NCBI RefSeq assembly: GCF_002234675.1
Contig: NC_019876.2
Span: 13,824,829 to 13,888,828, forward strand
Length of the DNA: 64,000 nucleotides
Direction of reading: 5' to 3'
From: Oryzias latipes
Lineage: Eukaryota; Chordata; Actinopteri; Beloniformes; Adrianichthyidae
The position numbers and the translations under genes are program-made. Below the pieces are notes generated by a model, which searched no databases, was not told where the DNA came from, and was given only the letters and a program-made list of their open reading frames with translations. How positions within the stretch are numbered: the first letter of the stretch is position 1; every line of letters begins with the position of its first letter. This document shows, in pieces, positions 1-11,223 of this stretch.

Positions 1-1518
1 ACTTTTGGAACTTCAGACAGAATAAAAAGCACAAATCTTCCATCAACAACCGACTCTTTTTCATTGGGAACCACAACTGGACCAACAACCACAGCTGTAC
101 CGATAACATCATCTACCAGAACAAAAGAAGCTTTAGTTGTAACAAGATTTCCTTATACTAGCTTAGGCGCATTCTCAACAGAAACCTTAATGATACCACT
201 TACACATAGAACTGCTCCTACCATCACAGCTCTCCCAGATAGTATTACAAGTGGAAAAACAGCAGTTACAATAACAAATATCAATGCTGCAAAAACCGCC
301 ACAACATTTAAGGAAATTACTACAACCACCACCATGACTACAACTAAGCTAACAACTACATCTACCACCATGAAGCTAAAAACTACAATGGAACAAGTGA
401 CTAACACCACGTTAACTACAACAAATGGGGAAAAAACAAATGCCACCATGGCCTCAACTACGCTAACGAGTCCAACCACCACTAACAAGACAAAGCCAAC
501 AGCTACAACTGCTGAAACCAAGGCATCGACCACAGGAACTACTACAGACAGCATAAATAGGCCACAATCTACAACCACCACACCTACCACAACTATTACA
601 GATAGGATAACAAATACAAAAATTATATCAACCAGAATGTCCACAACCAAGACAATTATGACTACCATAACTGAGCCAACAACCACAACCATCACCACAG
701 CTAAGCCAGCAACTACAACAACTGTAGCATCTACCATTGCCAACTTTACAGCATCTGTGGCCACAATCAATTCAACAGTCACAATCACATCCTCCCCTGT
801 AGCAGTAGCACCGACAATTGTACCATCTCTGAAACCATCAACAATAGCTGTAAAAACTACAGCTGGAGTTGGATCCACCCCAACATTTAAAGCCACAAGC
901 ACTATCTCGATTCAACCAATAACCACTGTAACTGAGCAAAAAGCTACAACTGCCTCAACGAAGCCACCAGCTATCACATCTACTATAGATAAGCCAACAC
1001 ATACAACTACTATAGCTACTAGAGCTTCCACAGCCAAGCCAACAACTGTAATAACCCCCGCAGATACCACAACTAAGCCAACAAACACAACTGAGTCAAA
1101 ACCTACAATTGCTACAACTAAGCTATTAACTACTACTATCACTAGAGAGATCACAATTAGCCCAAAGTCTACCACCATCCAATCTACTACAACTGAGAAA
1201 AAAGCTACAACTGACTCAGCCAAGCCACCAGCTACCACAAATAGTAAAGTTAGTACAATTCAGCCAATATTTACAACAACAACATCTACCATAGACAAGC
1301 CAACAAATAAAACTACTATAGCTAGTAGAGCTACCACAGTTAAGCCAACAACTGCAAACCCCCCTGCAACTACCATACCAGTTACTACAACTACAACTAC
1401 TGAGATAATAACAACAAGACAAATGAGGTTTAGATCACCTGGAGAGACATTCACTACTGATTTGCTGGATTCGTCTTCTGCTGGATTTAAAAATCGAGCC
1501 TCTTTGTTGAAGTTTACA
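1..1518 (+). CDS. Gene 1 exon: Thr-rich mucin domain plus N-terminal part of SEA module 1
   Basis: The frame is open from base 1, so the true exon start lies upstream. The first ~475 codons are Thr/Ser/Pro-rich and not strictly tandem. The last ~30 codons change character to a folded segment, RFRSPGETFTTDLL, then a Ser-Ser-X-X-Phe pattern typical of SEA helix 1. A strong donor GTAAGT starts at 1519 and the exon ends in phase 0. Confidence 0.85.
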
Positions 1519-4500
1519 GTAAGTGGAATTCTTTGACTTTAATATTAGCTAAACACATGCATTGTAGTTGTCCATAAAGAAAATGTTATGCATCCTTAAT
1601 AAAACTTAAGTTGTAGAAAAATGTCTGAAAGTTTTTTAACCATAAAAAAGAAAATCTGGAATATCCCTCTACTGTAAAATAACCCCCCCCCCCCCGAACT
1701 ACTTAAAAAAGGAACATAAAAAACTAAGCAATATAATGGTGTATATTTTTTCAAATATTTTACTAAATTTTAAACTTTTGACAAGTTAGGTAATACAGAA
1801 CAGAAGAAATATTTTATCCTCCATATTAAAATGATGTATTTTAAGTTTTTAGACATTCAACTTAAGCATACAATGAGATATATTTTTTATATTTCTGTAG
1901 CTTGAGCCATACTACAAACAAGGATTTTCTTCATTCCGCTATTTGACAGTGATTGCCTTCAGGTAACCATTTATGAAGTTTTGAGTTTATTCTGTTCATT
2001 TTTTTAAATGGATTTATTTTCACAAATGTTTGTATTTATGCTAATGTTGTCCAATGTTTTGTTACTTTTGCAGCAATGGATCCATCTTCAACACCATGAA
2101 CCTTGGTTTTGCATCAACATCTGTTCCTAGTAGCTCTCAGATTGCTAATGTTTTGATTAATGCAGCATCAAACATTTCAGCTTTTAATATTGATGTCAAC
2201 TCTATAACTGTGGATGGCACACGTAAGAACTTTCAAATCAAGAAATTACTTTTCATGTTGTTCAAATTTTCTTTAAAAAATGCACATCACAAAATAAATC
2301 TTGAAAACAGATTTTTAAATAAAAAACATTATAATCTGTCAGAGCAGTTCCTAACACCTAATGAATGCAACTCTATTCAGTATTTCAAAAGTTATGCTCA
2401 AACCCCAGAACAAAATTCTAATCTGAAGTATTTTGCTGTGACTTCAAGTCAAGAGCAATATCACAATTCACTATGAGCATGCAAACAGATATGACAATGG
2501 AAGAAATATTGACAGAATTAAGAAAAATCTTGATTTCCTTTTTTTGTTAAACAGTGTTGTAGAAACGGCTATTGATTCACAATACAAAAACACTTCAAGC
2601 TGTATTATTTTCTTTGGTAGTTAAATATAGTTAAATTTTTACTCAAAATTTTTGGTTTGTCTCATTGTCACATCACATTTTATGTTTGTCTTTTTCACAG
2701 AGATACCCACAATTGAACCAACCACTGTAGCATCTATCATTGCCAACTTTACAGCATCTGTGGCCACAATCAATTCAACAATCACGATCACATCCTCCCC
2801 TGTAGCAGTAGCACCGACAATTGTACCATCTCTGAAACCATCAACAATAGCTGTAAAAACTACAGCTGGAGTTGGCTTCACCACAACATTCAAAGCCATA
2901 AGCACTATCTTGATTCAACCAATAACCACAACAATTGAGCCAAAAGTTACAACTGCTTTGACTAAGCCACCAGCTACCACAAATAGGGGAGTTAGTACAA
3001 TTCAGCTAACATCTACAACCAAAGCATCTACTACAGAGAGGCCAGCAACTACAACCACCACAACTAAGCCAACAACTGCAACTACCACAACTAATTCAAC
3101 AACTACAACCACCACAAATAAGCCAACAACTACAACCACCACAACTAAGCCAGCAACGACAGCCACCACAACTAAGCCAACAACTACAACCACCATAACT
3201 AAGCCAACAAGTACAACGACCATAACTAAGCCAACAACTACAACCACCACAACTAATTCAACAACTACAACCACCACAACCAGGCCAACAACTACAACCA
3301 CCATAACTAAGCCAACAAGTACAACCACCATAACTAAGCCAACAAGTACACCTACCACAACTAATTCAACAACTACTACCACCACAACTAAGCCAACAAG
3401 TACAACCACCATAACTAAGCCAACAAGTACAACCACCATAACTAAGCCAACAACTACAACCACCACAACTAATTCAACAACTACAACCACCACAACTAAG
3501 CCAACAACTACAACCACCATAACTAAGCCAACAAGTACAACCACCACAACTAATTCAACAACTACTACCACCACAACTACAACCACCACAACTAAGCCAA
3601 CAAGTACAACCACCACAACTAAGCCAACAAGTACAACCACCTTAACTAAGCCAACAACTACAACCACCACAACTAAATCAACAACTACAACCACCACAAC
3701 TAGGCCAACAACTACAACCACCATAACTAAGCCAACAAGTACACCCACCACAACTAATTCAACAACTACTACCACCACAACTAAGCCAACAAGTACAACC
3801 ACCATAACTAAGCCAACAAGTACAACCACCATAACTAAGCCAACAGCTACAACCACCACAACTAATTCAACAACTACAACCACCACAACTAAGCCAGCAA
3901 CTACAACCACCATAACTAAGCCAACAAGTACAACCACCACAACTAATTCAACAACTACTACCACCACAACTACGCCAACAACTACAACCACCATAACTAA
4001 GCCAACAAGTACAACCACCACAACTAAGCCAACAACTACAACCACCACAAGTAAGCCAACAACTGCAACTACCACAACTAATTCAACAACTACAACCATC
4101 ACAACTAAGCCAACAACTACAACCACCACAACTAATTCAACAACTACAACCACCACAACTAAGCCAACAACTACAACCACCACAACTAATTCAACAACTA
4201 CAACCACCACAACTAAGCCAACAACTATAACCACCATAACTAAGCCAACAGGTACAACCACCACAACTAAGCCAACAACCACAACCACCACAATTAATTC
4301 AACAACTACAACCACCACAACTAAGCCAACAACTACAACCACCATAACTAAGCCAACAACTACAACCACCACAACTAAGCCAACAACTACAACTACTACA
4401 GTTCAACCTCCCCCACCACCAGTGTTTGTAGTTGTTGCAGTGTTGATATACACCTTTCAACCCGAACTTGAGGATAAAAACAGCAAAGAGTTCAAGGCTC

Positions 4501-6719
4501 TTGAAACTCAAGTTGTAGTTTTGGTAGGTAAAATTGTAATACTATGGTTTTTGTAATATATTAAAATGTTGTTATGGTAATTTGAAATCAACTTGTGTTA
4601 CTACTCTCCACAGTATGAGTTCATCTACAGGGCCAAATTTGGACTGCTCTTTCTTCGTTGTTTTGTAATTGCATTCACGTAAGAATTTTCCTTAAATGTA
4701 ATACTAACATGTCTTTGCTATGATTAACTATAATGTTGTTTTTGTGCAGACCGTCTACAAGGGGAACACGTGCAATGGATACTGAAGCTCAAATGGGGGT
4801 TGAGTTCAGAACAAATGCAACTGCAGCGGAAATTCCCGATTCTAAAACTGTTTCAGAAACCTTAATTCAGGGGGTTGTTAATGCCAGCACCACCTTTAAC
4901 ATCTCTGTTCGAACTGACACCATTCAAGTGATACGTAAGAAAACTATTGCCCAACATTTCCCAGCCAAATTAGCATGTAATAGCTATGGATGACTTTGAT
5001 ATGATGAGTCTCCTTTTTTCTTCTGAAGAAAATGTTGGCTTCTGTAGAAAGAGCACATCAAGTAAACATTAAAAACTAAACTGTTCTTTTGTCTTTGTAA
5101 TGCTAGTTATATGTAATAACAAAACTTATGGAAGGCATAACAGGCGATGTATGAAAGCTAAAGGCCAGTGCCACCAAAAACATTTTCATAAACAGAAAAA
5201 AGTAAACTGTTGGAGCAGTTTCAAACCTAAAAAATTGCCATTTTGTTCCATAGGACACTGCAAAGTATGATCTAACTCCAACGTGGTGCATGCCTGTGCT
5301 AGTGATGCTTATTTGTTACGTTTATCTAGTCAAGTAATTTAATTTGAACATGTACACAAAGGTCAATGAAATAGACATTAAGAAGAGTTGAGGCAGGATA
5401 AGGACAAACCTTGGTTTGCCTTTATTGCTTAAGAACTTTGTGAAAGGGCTACTGACATGCCATACAAAAATCAACTATATGTGCAATTATCTAGTTGTTT
5501 ATTAAAATGAGTTAAAATATTTGGTTTGTTTACCTTTTAATGCTTTTTTTCACAGAGACACCTGCAATTATCACAACAACTGCCAATTCTACAGCCACAA
5601 CAACTGCCAGTTCTACAGCCACAATCAATTCAACAACTACAATGACATCTTCTCCTACAACATTACCAGCAACCATTGTGACAACTTTAAAACCATTAAC
5701 AACAGATATACAAACGATGCCGATTACTACAACGACAACTACTGAGATAATAACAACAAGACAAATGAGGTTTAGATCACCTGGAGAGACATTCACTACT
5801 GATTTGCTGGATTCGTCATCTACTAGATTTACAAGTCGAGCCTCTTTGTTGAAGTCTACAGTAAGTGGAATTCTTTGAGTTTAATATTAGCTAAACACAT
5901 GCATAGTAGTTACCCATAAAGAAAATGTTATGCATCCAAATAAAACTTAAATTGTGGAAAAATCTGAAAGTTTTTTAACCTTAAAAAATATAATCTAAAA
6001 TATCCCTCTACTGTAAAATAAAAAATGCTTAATAAATACTTTGAAAAAATGAACATATATAAAAATATTAAATGTATATATTTTTTTAAATGTTACACAA
6101 TGTCAACATTTTGACATGTTTGGCAATACAGAACAAAATAAAACAATTATTAAAACTATGCATTTCAAGTTTTAAGATATTATACTTAAGCATACAATGA
6201 GATATTTTTATATTTCTGCAGCTTGAGCCATACTACAAACAAGGATTTTCGTCATTCCGCTATTTGACAGTGATTGCCTTCAGGTAACCACTCAGAGTTT
6301 TGATTTACTCTTGATTTTTTTAATAGATTTACTTTCTTCAAACTTTTGCAATTTTGCTAATGTTGTCCAACGTTTTTGCAGCAATGGATCAATCTTCAAC
6401 ACCATGAACCTTGGTTTTGGATCAACATCTGTTCCTAGTAGCTCTCAGATTGCTAATGTTTTGATTAATGCAGCATCAAACATTACAGCTTTTAATATTG
6501 ATGTCAACTCTATAACTGTGGATGGCACACGTAAGAAACATTTCATGCTGTTTTAATTTTCTTTAAAAAAATGCACATCACAAAACGGTTTACTAAATCT
6601 GTTTTTTTTCTCTCTTTTTGCCATTCACAGAGGTCTCAAATGGAGTGGCCCACAAGATCAGTCTAATTACTGCCTTCTGGATGGTGCTGTTATCATGGTT
6701 ACTGTCAAGTCAGAACTAG
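1..6719 (+). CDS. Mucin gene 1: SEA-module mucin with GPI-signal-like C-terminus (5' partial)
   Basis: Spliced gene entering the window inside a Thr/Ser-rich exon. I read ten exons: <1-1518, 1901-1962, 2074-2222, 2701-4523, 4614-4678, 4750-4934, 5556-5860, 6222-6283, 6382-6530 and 6631-6719. All introns are GT-AG and the exons sum to 4407 nt, exactly 1469 codons including TAG. The product alternates heavily O-glycosylatable Thr/Ser tracts with three SEA-like modules and ends in a hydrophobic tail resembling a GPI-attachment signal. SEA domains are a known feature of membrane mucins, where they can self-cleave at a Gly-Ser bond. A cell-surface epithelial mucin is inferred. I saw no EGF, VWD or cystine-knot domain, so it is not a gel-forming mucin in the MUC2/MUC5 sense. 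An AATAAA at 6771-6776 follows the stop. Orthology to a named mucin cannot be decided from the sequence. Confidence 0.85.
1901..1962 (+). CDS. Gene 1 exon: SEA module 1, middle (62 nt)
   Basis: Acceptor ATTTCTGTAG precedes the exon and donor GTAACC follows it. It encodes LEPYYKQGFSSFRYLTVIAF, the second helix and strand of the SEA fold. It enters in phase 0 and leaves in phase 2. Exons of exactly 62 nt recur at the same place in four modules of this window. Confidence 0.85.
2074..2222 (+). CDS. Gene 1 exon: SEA module 1, C-terminal part (149 nt)
   Basis: Acceptor TTTTGCAG and donor GTAAGA flank it. It starts with a Ser-Asn-Gly-Ser-Ile motif at the position where cleaving SEA domains carry Gly-Ser-Val-Val-Val, then reads NTMNLGF and ends in SITVDGT. 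It leaves in phase 1. The reading frame stays open past the donor, but the junction phases show where the exon ends. Confidence 0.85.
2701..4523 (+). CDS. Gene 1 exon: near-pure Thr 9-mer mucin tandem domain plus start of SEA module 2
   Basis: Acceptor TTTTTCACAG precedes it and donor GTAGGT begins at 4524. About 100 codons copy part of the first mucin exon. Codons from about 3043 to 4400 then form a ~50-copy 27-nt repeat of Thr with one Lys-Pro or Asn-Ser dipeptide per nine residues. The end changes to a hydrophobic SEA-like segment with FVVVAVLIYTFQPELEDKNS. It enters with two bases completing a codon and leaves in phase 0. Confidence 0.85.
3043..4400 (+). repeat. 27-bp coding minisatellite (Thr 9-mer)
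   Basis: About 50 head-to-tail variants of a 27-bp unit containing actaagccaacaactacaa. Encoded units alternate between KPTTTTTTT, KPTSTTTIT and NSTTTTTTT types. Asn-Ser-Thr is an N-glycosylation sequon, so the tract combines dense O-glycosylation sites with regularly placed N-glycosylation sites. Confidence 0.9.
4614..4678 (+). CDS. Gene 1 exon: divergent SEA module 2, middle (65 nt)
   Basis: Acceptor CTCTCCACAG, donor GTAAGA. It encodes YEFIYRAKFGLLFLRCFVIAF, aligned with the 62-nt exon of the other modules but one codon longer. It enters in phase 0 and leaves in phase 2, as in the other modules. Confidence 0.8.
4750..4934 (+). CDS. Gene 1 exon: divergent SEA module 2, C-terminal part (185 nt)
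   Basis: Acceptor TTTGTGCAG, donor GTAAGA. It carries a SEA-like strand around MGVEFRTNATA and ends in DTIQVI. It is 36 nt longer than the equivalent exon of modules 1 and 3, and the Gly-Ser pair is replaced by Gly-Thr. It leaves in phase 1. Confidence 0.8.
5556..5860 (+). CDS. Gene 1 exon: short mucin stretch plus start of SEA module 3
   Basis: Acceptor TTTTTTCACAG, donor GTAAGT at 5861. About 70 Thr/Ser-rich codons precede a SEA start nearly identical to that of module 1 (RFRSPGETFTTDLL). It enters in phase 1 and leaves in phase 0. Confidence 0.85.
6222..6283 (+). CDS. Gene 1 exon: SEA module 3, middle (62 nt)
   Basis: Its translation is identical to the 62-nt exon at 1901-1962. Acceptor TTTCTGCAG, donor GTAACC; phase 0 to 2. 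Confidence 0.85.
6382..6530 (+). CDS. Gene 1 exon: SEA module 3, C-terminal part (149 nt)
   Basis: Near-identical to 2074-2222, with Ser-Asn-Gly-Ser-Ile at its start and SITVDGT at its end. Acceptor TTTTTGCAG, donor GTAAGA; phase 2 to 1. Confidence 0.85.
6631..6719 (+). CDS. Gene 1 terminal exon: GPI-signal-like hydrophobic tail
   Basis: This exon is too short for ordinary ORF calling. Acceptor TTGCCATTCACAG is followed by two bases that complete a Gln codon, then 28 codons and TAG at 6717-6719. The peptide has a small-residue stretch (VSNGVA), a short polar spacer and a hydrophobic run (ISLITAFWMVLLSWLL) ending three to four residues before the stop. That layout is typical of a GPI-attachment signal; a short tail-anchored transmembrane segment is the alternative. 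The phase matches the preceding exon exactly. Confidence 0.75.
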
Positions 6720-6770
6720 CCTCTGTACTGATTACTCTAAGAAATACTTGTAAAATTGTAATCTTTGTTA

Positions 6771-6776
6771 AATAAA
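6771..6776 (+). promoter_or_regulatory. Poly(A) signal AATAAA of gene 1
   Basis: Canonical hexamer 52 nt after the gene 1 stop codon, in an A/T-rich context. Confidence 0.6.
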
Positions 6777-7975
6777 AAATCTCTCTTTTTAAATCAGAAA
6801 TAAAAACCAAAGGTAATTCAATTACAATATTCATCAAAGCAAAACAAGATTCAAGCCATCCTGAAAACATTGAAACCAGCACTAAAGACATATTCTGCTT
6901 AATCAAATATATCATGGAAACTTTAGGCATTTACATGAAACTCACTTTGGCACTTGTTTTTCTTGTTTGTCCTTTTTTAACCCTTTAACACCGGAAGTGT
7001 CGCCAGTGACCGCAATAAACACAAACTCTTTGAAGTCCGTAACTGTTCGACTGTTTATGCAATTAACGTTGTTAAGAAAGGATTTCAGTTTTTCGTGTAA
7101 TACTTAACTACTGTGTTTCAAATCATTGTGAAGCTCCTTTTCTCATCTTCAGAATCTGTTGGAATTACATCAAATACATTAAAACATCGAAAGCTCCAGT
7201 GTTAAATACTTAACTGAGAACCACCTTTTTAGATTTTTCCTATACCGTAGAATATAGAAAATTGTTTTTCTATCTTTAAAAAGCTGCACTTTTATAAGAT
7301 CATACATAATATTTTAAATAACAGAAATAAATATGTTTTATAAAAAGTGTATTAGTTCTCTAATAAAGGAATTATTATGTACATACAATCAAAGCTTGTC
7401 TAGGTATTTTTTTAAGTTTTGCTAAAACCACCTGTACCTATAAAATAGCGTTAATTAATTTTAAGAAGGGGAGGGGGGTATTATATAGCTTAAAGTGATA
7501 GATAATGGCTGTACAGTGCAATAAATTGTGCTTTGTCTGATGCAAGGGTGTCTAAACTTTTTCCAAATAGGAAAAAATGAATTAAGGCTATTTTCTTCAA
7601 ACAGTCACTTTTTTGTGCTCATGTTTAGGCATGCAGATTGTTCTGGGAGATTGGCAGCTATTGCTATAGAAGGAGGGTAAAATGTGTTGATTGGCAATAT
7701 TTGTTTTAGTATTTATTTATTCCTTTAAGGGTAAATGCATACAACAGTGTAGAATGCTCTAAAAGTAATGAGACACTGTAAATATGCAGGATTATTGCCT
7801 AGGCTAATTTCCATCCTCTGTTCCGCCTGCCACCTAGAGACTATAGATAAAATGTGCCTTCTGTTTGGATAATATCCTACAAAATATCGGAATCTGAAGG
7901 TGTTTGATGAAAACAAACTATCAAATTAAGAGCCGGTCAAAGAGTGCTGATTGTATGGATTGATTTCTCAGTCTT
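6777..7975. other. Intergenic, nothing recognised
   Basis: AT-rich sequence downstream of gene 1. I saw no exon-like segment with splice signals and no long repeat. A G-rich stretch (ggggagggggg) lies near 7470. Confidence 0.5.
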
Positions 7976-7979
7976 TTAA

Positions 7980-8621
7980 GGTACATACACACCAGCCCTG
8001 TCGACTCCGTTTCAGTGGCCACTTTTAATGAAAAGTCTATGTTAACCCTTGTTTCAGTATTCCGTGTTCAGAAGTCTTCCGTTCATGTAGGCATACTCCG
8101 TAGGCAAGTTTTTAACTATGGTCTCGGGCTCTATGTACAAAATAATTGTGCTTTAATTGATTGTGCGCTGAAAGTTTAACCAGTTGAACTTCTTGGCTGC
8201 TAAACTGCGAAAACACTGAACTTTGACCAATCAGGGACTCAGATTTGGTTGTGGCATGTGGGTAGCTTCCTTTTCAAAACATGAAAGAGCCAACCTTTGT
8301 AAACATGATCACAAAGGAGAAATGAATAATTACGGTTTGCGCCCAGCTAGAATTATAGAACACCAAGTCTTTCGTATTTTGAAATAAAGCTTTGAAAAAA
8401 AAAAGATTGGAACAAGAATTGCAGGATTAACACTGCTTCGACATTTCACATAGAGCCTCTACCAATTGTAGGTGGTGAACTAGCGCTAGTAAACAGTAGA
8501 AAAACGAAAGAAGGACACGCCCTTCCCTGCTTCTCTGGTGTGTGAACACCACTGGCTGAATGCACATTCATGAAACCGAGTATTCCCTAACGCGCAACAC
8601 ATGCCCGGTGTGAATGAACCT
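7980..8621. mobile_element. TTAA-flanked non-autonomous DNA transposon (Kolobok-like MITE)
   Basis: The left end GGTACATACACACC and right end GGTGTGAATGAACC are imperfect inverted repeats. Each is directly flanked by TTAA (7976-7979 and 8622-8625). No transposase is encoded. TTAA target duplications fit Kolobok or piggyBac families; the GG...CC termini favour Kolobok. It contains a 69-bp segment (8418-8486) found again at 16701-16769. Confidence 0.6.
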
Positions 8622-8625
8622 TTAA

Positions 8626-9099
8626 AGGAGAACAAATAAATGCCAAAAAAAAAGAATGAAATATAAAGGAAACATTGAGAAGGTTATGGATTACATATCA
8701 ATGCAAAGATTGCCATAACTGCCTCACGCAGTTATTACTGCTATAGTTTTAATAGGGCTGCCTGTTTTAAACTTTTTGCACAACACAAAGTTTCCTAGAA
8801 AAGATAAACTCCAGCAACCCCATGACCCAGAAAGCATATTAGCCGGTTTTGAAAATGGATAGAATAGAATAGAATGGACAACGCAAGGTAAGGTCAATAT
8901 AACACATTTACAGCTAAATTTAATGGCAAAAAATGAAGACTGTGGTGAGAGCCAAGCAAAGGAGCACCAAGTCAAGAACACAAAGAAAAGATATTAGAGA
9001 AATCTTATTTCGAGTGTGAAGAGCCACCATGTAAAGAAGTGTGCCGATGGAAGATTTAGTGCAAGACTAACACACACAATAAATAACATACACAATAGA
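8626..9099. other. Intergenic, nothing recognised apart from a short ATAGA repeat
   Basis: AT-rich spacer with a few copies of a 5-bp repeat (gaatagaatagaatgg) near 8855-8878. I saw no gene or element boundaries. Confidence 0.4.
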
Positions 9100-9956
9100 A
9101 AACTCCTAAAAAACCCCCACAGATTCTGGAAAAAAAGAAGAAACCTCAAGGGTGCCCACATGAAGGAGGGATCCTCCCCTGGACAGCGGACAATGTAACA
9201 GTAACAGAACTCTTAGAGAGAAATAGCTTATCTAATTCTAATACAAGTTTAAATAGTCCTAGCACACATGTGTCAAACTCAAGGCCCGTGGGCAAAATGG
9301 GCCCGCCATGTCATTTTATGTGGCCCCCGAGAGCATTAAAGTTTTTAATTTCTTAAGATAAAAAATAAAATTTGGCATGTATTTATTCATATCTAGGGAG
9401 AATCTGACTTGTCATATCGGATTGGGCAACTATACATTAGGACCTATGCACTGTCCATATAACGCAACCTGACAGAATCAAATGTAAAAAGATTTATGCT
9501 AGAGTGACAAGCAAGCATATGTTTTCTATGCAACTGTAATTGTCACTTTAAAAAGTTATTATAAATAAATAAATGAGTTATTTAACAGATATATTTATTA
9601 CAGGTACATTTTTTTTCATTTCATTTAGTTATATGTATAAATTATATCTGGCCTTTTAAGGACAGCCACTATGTTGATGTGGCCCTTGGTGAAAATGAGT
9701 TTGACACCCCTGGTGTAGCAGATGGGCCTCATCCAGATGAGTTGGGGGAAGTGGCTGGAAGTGCAAAATGAGCCAGAGGCAGGATCACCCGGAGGTGAGT
9801 GGGAAAGAGGAACAATGCATGAATCCCATTGCACCAAACAGAGGCGTGGAGAACTGAATGATAGATAAATTATCGAAAACAGAGGAGAGAAGGAGAGGAT
9901 AAGTAGATGAGAGTAGAGGACAGAATACAAGTGCACCATAGTTTCCCCAGCTTCTG
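9100..9956. repeat. Dispersed repeat R1, copy 1, split by a hAT-like insertion
   Basis: Contains cccacatgaaggagggatcc and ends with a gcaccatagt...ccccagctt block. The same order of blocks appears at about 16100-16682. A hAT-like element (about 9265-9714) sits inside this copy and is absent from the other. No open frame is shared, so I treat it as an unclassified non-coding repeat. Confidence 0.6.
9265..9714. mobile_element. Non-autonomous hAT-like element inside repeat R1
   Basis: Left end reads CACACATGTGTCAAACTCA and the right end, on the complement, reads CACCAGGGGTGTCAAACTCA. These imperfect inverted termini enclose a ~450-bp AT-rich body without coding capacity. TAGCA flanks both ends, part of what may be a degraded 8-bp target duplication. 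The split of R1 confirms insertion. Confidence 0.6.
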
Positions 9957-10082
9957 GTAAAGGTTAAGCTTAGGGTTCAGGTCAGGGCTAGGCTAAAAAA
10001 AAGGGGGAAGGGGGTACGGTTCTGTTATTGTTATTACGTTTAATTCAAACATGTTAATAGTAAGTTATATTTTCTCTGTTGA

Positions 10083-10330
10083 CTAGCTAGTCTGGCAGTA
10101 AGCCTGTCCAAAGAGGAATGTTTTAAGCCTAACTTTGAATGTAGAAATTGTGTCGGCCTCTCTTACACGAGCTGGGAGCTTATTCCATAAGACAGAGGCT
10201 TGGTGGCTAAAGGCTCTACCTCCAACTATGCTTTTACAAATTATAGGAACCACAAGCAGTCCTGCATTTTGTGAGCGAAGTGTTCTGTTTGGGTGGTAAG
10301 ACACCATGAGATATTTAATAGAGGATGGGG
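10083..10330 (-). mobile_element. LINE reverse-transcriptase ORF, C-terminal fragment (L2/Rex-like)
   Basis: On the minus strand this encodes a typical C-terminus of fish L2/CR1-group ORF2: NRTLRSQNAGLLVVP, then LWNKLPARVREADT, then FKVRLKTFLF before the stop. The rest of the element is absent, so it is a 5'-truncated copy. A related fragment lies on the plus strand at about 52230-52612. Confidence 0.7.
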
Positions 10331-10349
10331 TCATATGATGTAAGGTAAG

Positions 10350-10700
10350 GGTGCTCATTACGCCGATCGCGATCGACCGGTCGATCTTGGAGGACATGAG
10401 GGTAGATTGCAGGCCAGCAAAGATAAATGACAAATCCGTCAGCGAATCAAAAGAGATGTACATGACTTGATTGAAATGCAGTATGGCCAATCGAACATAC
10501 TCTGAAACATACGTCACTGCAAGTGTGTGTTTAAATACACTGAGCGTGAATTCTGTCTGTCATCAGAAAATCACTATTTGCCCCGCAGCACGTCAAGACC
10601 CTGGCAGAAGACCACTCCGGCCCACTGAGTGTTTATTGAGGTCCTGATCGCTCCGTGGGCCTCAGCAGTTCCTGCCCGATAGATCCGAGCCCACTAAAGG
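10350..10700. mobile_element. Possible DNA-transposon end (GATCGCGATCGACCGGTCGATC)
   Basis: A CG-rich palindromic block, cgatcgcgatcgaccggtcg, starts near 10367. It resembles a terminus common in fish hAT-type elements. I could not find a matching opposite end, so the extent is a guess. Confidence 0.3.
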
Positions 10701-11223
10701 AGCTGTGTTTTCCTGTAGCATGGGCTTCTGAAGCGCCGCCCACAGAGCCAGCAGTGCTTTAGAAATGCCATGCTCCCCTCGTTGCACGGTTTACAGCATG
10801 GCATGAAATACAATAGTCGCTGCTTTCTGTTTTTGTATTAAAACGCCTCATCTGTTAAAACTAAGGTATTAACATAAGTATTAATCTCCTCACATAGATT
10901 TGTGTACTCTTACTCTTACTCCCACTACAAGTGCTTCTGGCGCCGCCCGGAGCGGCAGCCTGTCACAGCAGCTCCCTCTCTGTCGTGTTTTTTGTTTCGT
11001 GTGTTTTTTTTTGGATTATTCTTACTACTTTTCCTACTTTTTGCTTCTACTTTTGAACTTTTAAAAGTACACAACCATGGATGTGCAATTTTCAAGACTA
11101 GTTCTTTGGCTCTTTTTTCTCGCTGGACTGCTTCTATTGACATCGGGGGACCCCAACAGCCGCGGCTCCATTGTTTACACACGTTAACAGCTGCTCGCGT
11201 ACCACAACACCGGGCTGCACTAC

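Noticed and set aside
3002-4372. 456-codon Val-rich minus-strand frame
   Set aside because: Antisense of the Thr minisatellite.
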